A stretch of DNA of 12,223 nt from Actinidia chinensis. Its lineage: Eukaryota; Streptophyta; Magnoliopsida; Ericales; Actinidiaceae. Below the pieces are notes generated by a model. That model made no database searches, had not been told where the DNA came from, and saw only the letters and a list, made by a program, of their open reading frames with translations. Within the stretch, counting starts at the first letter, position 1; each line of letters opens with the position of its first letter. The position numbers and the translations under genes are program-made. Shown here in pieces: positions 8,853-12,223 of the stretch. The stretch is taken from the NCBI GenBank assembly GCA_009663005.1, contig VIGQ01000309.1, positions 1-12,223 of the forward strand. The letters are read 5' to 3'.

Positions 8853-10111
8853 ATGCCCACCAATTGGCTACTTCTCGAAACAGTACTACTTGAAAGGAGA
8901 TGAATACTACACCGTCTATTCGGTGTTCTCCCGTGCCACTGGATCACTGCATCGCTGGTCGGGGGATCCACGTCGGGATCGGCAGTGGGTCTACCGGTGA
9001 GTTACACGAGCATTTGGAAGCAGAAACCTGACCCATTTGTGTTTCTGAACAGATCGAGCGAATGCGAAGTCCATGAGACAGAGGACTGATGAAACATGGT
9101 GGAGCTGCGTGATGCGTTTGTACAAGTCAAACACATGGCATCGAAATTCATTGTTAGGAAGGAATACAAGAGCATGGGAAACCAACATCACGGACCAGGC
9201 AAAAAGGAGACATTCGTGTGAGGCATTTCCTTCCATACTTTCTCTGATTGGATTGCTCACCTGACATCCGAAATCTCTCATCATATTCTTGAGCCTGCAT
9301 TAAAACTACAACTTGTTTCAACTGAACACGACCCGATCAGAAATCTTATTTGTCCATTCAGAAGTCGGTTCTCATTCTCTTATGGTTCTTTCTCTCACTT
9401 CTTTCTTTCATTGTTGGAAGTCACGTTTGATAGTCACGCGAAGTCAAATGACAAATCACACGAAGAAAATAATACTTTCATGCTGAAAATAATTAGTGGT
9501 GTGAATTACATAAGATTGCCGTGCAGTAACTTCGGTACTTTCTGTCGCTCGCCCCACAAAACCTCGTCCCAAGTCATGGGCAGCATCTCCTCCTCTTGAT
9601 CAAAGGAGATCCGACGTCAGGAACCGGCTAATCGACGGATTGGAAGACCCAGCAGCAACACAGAGAAAGCGGATCACCGACTGGGACGTCGTCACGTGTC
9701 CAATCTGCCGGGATGACATTCACGGAGCTGAGTCGTGTTCGTCCTGTGGACACAAGTTCGACAAGTCCTGTATACGTCATGGATCGAGTCTGCCAAAAAT
9801 CCTGTCCCTTTTGTCGGGATGTGATCGAACTCCTGGACGCTGGACTTCAAACCTGACGGAGCTGCACGACCGGGATCTATGTTCAGCGGAAGGATCTCGT
9901 TCCGACCTGCAGACATCTGTGACATGAGCATATCCATGGAGACTCGTGGTCGGTTTCGACCGTGTGATGTGGATGCAGTAGCCCACAAGTCATGCATCAT
10001 CTCCTCACTGGAACAGTGATGACCGCTGACCCCAAAATGCATAACGTGATCCAACATCTGAGCGGGACTTCAGCCGATGGAACTTTCGTGGACTTGGCCA
10101 TCAATCAGTGA
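8853..10111 (+). CDS. RING-finger protein, probable E3 ubiquitin ligase
   Basis: The RING is read across three frames: VTCPICRDDIHG, then SCSSCGHKFDKSCI (about 9691-9770), then WIESAK (9780-9797), then SCPFCRDVIELLDAG (9800-9844). That is C-x2-C, C-x-H, x-C, C-x2-C, the zinc pattern of E2-binding ligases. The fifth ligand position, usually His (F-H-K-S-C), reads as Asp. Two single-base losses, one in an A run (9794-9799), break the frame inside the finger. Before it lies RSDVRNRLIDGLEDPAATQ. After it the coding continues (FSGRISFRPADICDM, HKSCIISSLEQ, MHNVIQHLSGTSADG) to TGA at 10109-10111. Proposed start: ATG at 8853, leading into GYFSKQYYLKGDEYY, an aromatic-rich segment I do not recognise. 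Exon joins between 9217 and 9582 are unresolved. The RING call is firm; the rest of the architecture is tentative. Confidence 0.75.
8997..9052 (+). other. Intron in the RING gene (56 bases)
   Basis: A GTGAGT donor at 8997 directly follows codons for RQWVYR, and TTTCTGAACAG ends at 9052. The downstream exon continues with a hydrophilic helical-looking sequence. There is no homology anchor, so it rests on the splice signals and the open frame upstream. Confidence 0.5.
9217..9582 (+). other. Unresolved intron/exon stretch of the RING gene
   Basis: After a stretch encoding EYKSMGNQHHGPGKKETF a GTGTGAGG donor-like site occurs near 9217. The next secure coding is the RING exon from about 9590. Pyrimidine-rich acceptor candidates end near 9420 (TTTCATTGTTGGAAG) and 9583 (GGGCAG). 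An open stretch near 9225-9290 (FSDWIAHLTSEISHH) could be a further exon or readthrough. I cannot decide between these. Confidence 0.35.
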
Positions 10112-12060
10112 GAGACCTTTTTCAATAAATGCTGACTTTTAGTAATTACTGACATAGTTTGGATGGACCAGCGTTGGAATTTGATCATTAGAATCACGGT
10201 TTCGATTGAACATTATCACCAGAGACAAGTCCTTTTGTGGACAGGCACTGGTGGTCAAAAAGATTGCGTATCAGTCCGTGTGGGTCGTGTTCCCATGTTT
10301 GCTTCTTCTTGTTCCTGTATTGGTACTCTCATTCCTATCCGGGTCTGCTTTCTCAGTCTCTACGCACTTTCCCATTTCGATCTGATTCTCTGAATCATCG
10401 GTCACCCCCGAGGCATGTTTCTCTCTCCTTATTTCCCCCGATTCTCGTCGAGAGAAGACATGATGTGTAAGAAGACTCGTCACGAGTGCACACGTGTACA
10501 GGCGGGGACCGAGAGGCTGTGACTTTTCCTCATCCCCGATTCTGTGGGTTAAAAGGCGGTTATAAACATCAGGCAGCGAGGGAAGGAAACATTCCCAGAA
10601 TGTCCAGACACAGGTTCGAGGCGATGTCATTATGGTACCGTACGCACTGAATTTCTGATCGTACACGAATTTGTTGCCTTGAAAATGTTGTCCAAGTACC
10701 AGCGGAAAAGCTTTTACACTTCCAATCGCGGCTTCAACTTGAACCGGAGATCGCCAGGTCACCGCTTTCTCCCCTTCCCAAATCGTTCCTGATACATGAA
10801 GAAAGTCAGGTAACGATGGAACTCAGGATCCATCCATACGAGGATGTCCTCAAAGTATTGATCCCGTGGGGTGATCTTTCCCTGAAACGGAATACGGATG
10901 GTAGTCCCTTGGAAAATGTGACCCACATGGGAACAGGATTGGATCACCCGTCGGCCTACAAATGGGGAAAAGACATGAGGATGTATTAGATGCGAACAGG
11001 CACGAGAATGGGAGAGGAGGAGAGAAGCAGTAGGTGAAGAAAGAGGCCCAGCGCATCGATGAGAACGAACGTCGTCGAAAGCGGGCAGGAGCGAAGTCAC
11101 CACACACGCACCTCCGCACATCCAGACACGGAATAGAGTCCAAATTCTCCCCGCCCCATATTCAATCGGCTTCGTCATAGGATCCTATTCGAAAAAGTAC
11201 TTTGCATCCATAGCAAAGAGAACCACGGCCATAGTGGTGATTCGGACTGGAGTTGTGGGATGCTTTTTCGTGTATCCTCTTTCCATCGATCCATGTGGAA
11301 ATGCCCGGGACCATGTGGAATCCTCCCACTGGAAGTAGTATCTGTTCCGACCGAATATTCGGTGTCTTTCAGAGATGACATTCAATGACGGGACAGACGA
11401 TGTTTTTCGATCCTCACGAATTCGTGTCTACAGCGGCTCCAACAGCCGGTCGTGCACTCACAGTTGAGAGTCCTGCTGAAAAGCAGTGAGAAGAAGAACA
11501 CCAGGTAGGGAAAAAGTGGTATGAGACAATCGGCTCACGCACAAAAAAGATGAGGGACATCGCCTTTCGCGACTTTTGCTCCCATAATCCGGGCTCGAAT
11601 CAGTCCCTCCCTCTTATCGGTGCGTAAAGATGCGGACACGATCACCGAAAATAGTACTTGCAGTAAGTGTCTAAACGTGTGATTGTTTTAACTCTTTCCT
11701 CTTCGAACAAATCGTCACGGAAGATCCTTTCAGCAGATGGTCAGGGCGATCGATCCACACCGACCACAATGTCCTTTATGAGCGCTGACAAGATCTCGCC
11801 GTGAAATGATGATGACGGAAGCAGTTGGAAAGAGGTTGGTTTGCTACTATGACTGATGCTCTCGTCAGCGAGTTCATTCATATTGGTGCACATCTGACAG
11901 AGGTCGTGCTCCGAAGGGTGAGATTAGGGTTCCAGTCGATCCGAAGATTGTAAACATTAAAAGCTCCTATTTGAATGATCATCCGCTTTCTTTCGCTCAT
12001 CGGTGAGGATAATTCCACCGGGACGGACCCATCTCACCCCAGCTGCTGTTGATACGGCGT
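10105..12060 (-). CDS. Polypeptide N-acetylgalactosaminyltransferase (mucin-type O-glycosylation)
   Basis: This is a Golgi type II enzyme transferring GalNAc from UDP-GalNAc to Ser/Thr (GT27 family). On the minus strand, across frames: FNVY (about 11960); TRASVIVAN with PLS (about 11860); LIKDIVV (about 11775); REGLIRARIMGAKVAKGDV (11616-11555); the metal-binding D-x-H in DS, CECTTGW, LEPL (11472-11430); DVISE (about 11382); TTPVRI, TMA, LFAMDAKYFFE (11250-11190); GSYDEAD; WGGENLD (11155-11133); RVWMCGG; then after an intron SCSHVGHIFQG (about 10942) and VWMDPEF (about 10838). The lectin domain follows: YLDNIF, SNLCLD (10602-10618), SGEIRREK with CLGVTDDSENQIEMGKC, then WEHDPHG, LFDHQCLSTKGL, DSND and FQRWSIQTM (about 10160). 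Only the alpha repeat keeps CLD; beta reads CLG and gamma CLS. Frequent indels break the frame. The N-terminal membrane anchor is not seen and probably lies past the right edge. Confidence 0.9.
10124..10129 (+). terminator. Polyadenylation signal for the RING gene
   Basis: AATAAA lies 12 bases after the proposed TGA stop of the plus-strand RING gene. It sits inside the last coding bases or 3' UTR of the opposing GalNAc-transferase gene. Confidence 0.65.
10152..10272. repeat. Direct repeat copy 2, matching 8622-8750
   Basis: Within this part of the GalNAc-transferase gene, blocks such as GATCATTAGAATCAC and GTCCTTTTGTGGACA recur almost unchanged at 8622-8750 in the same orientation. The two copies are about 1.53 kb apart. 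On the minus strand both encode the lectin gamma repeat. Beyond these limits the similarity fades quickly on both sides. Confidence 0.8.
10956..11111 (-). other. Intron in the GalNAc-transferase gene (156 bases)
   Basis: On the minus strand GTGCGTGTG starts at 11111 after RVWMCGG, and a long pyrimidine-rich tract ending TTTGTAG stops at 10956 before the sequence encoding RRVIQSCSHVGHIF. This joins the W-x-CGG and PCS-x-VGH-x-F motifs, which are adjacent in the family. Confidence 0.8.
11473..11542 (-). other. Intron in the GalNAc-transferase gene (about 70 bases)
   Basis: On the minus strand a GTGCGTGAG donor begins at 11542 after codons for KGDV and LIFF-like residues. TGCTTTTCAGCAG ends at 11473 directly before GACTCTCA, the start of the D-x-H metal motif. 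An alternative acceptor ends at 11476. The family sequence is continuous across this point. Confidence 0.75.
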
Positions 12061-12223
12061 TCAGCTCGTGCAAACAGGGACTCGTCGTTGGCCACTTAAA
12101 AATTAAGTGATGCAGGAGCTGCTGATCGCAGACCGTGACGATGATGTTTACTATTGTGACCGGTTCTGATTATACGTGGTGGTAATTGTTGTTATTGATA
12201 CCTTGAGATTCGGAGCATCCATC
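12061..12223. other. Right-edge stretch, possibly upstream exon or intron of the GalNAc-transferase gene
   Basis: On the minus strand this should hold the stem region or an intron upstream of the catalytic domain. I see no 20-residue hydrophobic anchor and no reliable splice junction. The gene probably continues to the right. Confidence 0.3.

Noticed and set aside
867..12060. Programmed frameshifting or insertion/deletion RNA editing as a novel system
   Set aside because: The breaks go in both directions, involve all bases, lack a common slippery motif or stop-codon context, and include frame-neutral pairs. Random sequence error fits better.
867..12060. Cluster of pseudogenes
   Set aside because: Splice sites and most motif residues are preserved between indels in four unrelated families, which is unlike neutral decay. 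It is not strictly excluded without accurate reads.
1..12223. tRNA, rRNA, CRISPR arrays, insertion sequences, viral genes
   Set aside because: Looked for by eye on both strands; no cloverleaf, spaced repeats, transposase motifs or viral proteins were seen.

Overview
The window looks like eukaryotic, most likely invertebrate metazoan, nuclear DNA. It encodes animal-type proteins: an ATRX/XNP chromatin remodeller, a mucin-type polypeptide GalNAc-transferase with a ricin-type lectin domain, a REXO4/ISG20-type exonuclease and a RING-finger protein. The coding parts are interrupted by short introns (about 55 to 160 bases) with GTAAGT/GTGAGT-type donors and (T/C)AG acceptors. The base composition is not strongly AT-rich. 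I cannot name the phylum. There are no bacterial-style operons, RNA genes, CRISPR arrays or recognisable transposons.

Layout, left to right: (1) 1-198 (+), the 3' end of an unidentified gene entering from the left. (2) About 867-2255 (-), a DEDDh 3'-5' exonuclease of the REXO4/ISG20 type with a long Ser/Lys-rich C-terminal tail. (3) About 2256-3040, a probable shared 5' region between two divergent genes, holding a short AT-rich hairpin. (4) About 3041-7972 (+), an ATRX/XNP-type SNF2 ATPase: a long acidic/basic disordered N-terminus, then both helicase lobes, then the conserved ATRX C-terminal block. A possible last exon follows, with AATAAA at 8272. (5) About 8610-8818 (-), a second copy of the end of a GalNAc-transferase lectin domain. 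(6) About 8853-10111 (+), a RING-finger protein. (7) About 10105-12060 (-), a GalNAc-transferase that meets the RING gene tail to tail, with the stop codons essentially touching; its N-terminus probably lies beyond the right edge.

The dominant oddity is that no gene has an intact reading frame. In each of the four recognisable genes the conserved motifs hop between frames every few tens of bases through single- or two-base insertions and deletions, often in homopolymers or short dinucleotide runs. The motifs and splice sites between the breaks remain well conserved. This is what an unpolished long-read assembly looks like and not what four independently decayed pseudogenes look like, although I cannot prove it from the sequence alone. 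Gene limits are therefore approximate, and the protein features below were read across frames.

The genes have unrelated jobs: nuclear RNA processing, chromatin remodelling, ubiquitin transfer and Golgi O-glycosylation. I see no single pathway or novel defence-like system. The most biologically interesting signal is the duplicated lectin-domain end that flanks the RING gene.
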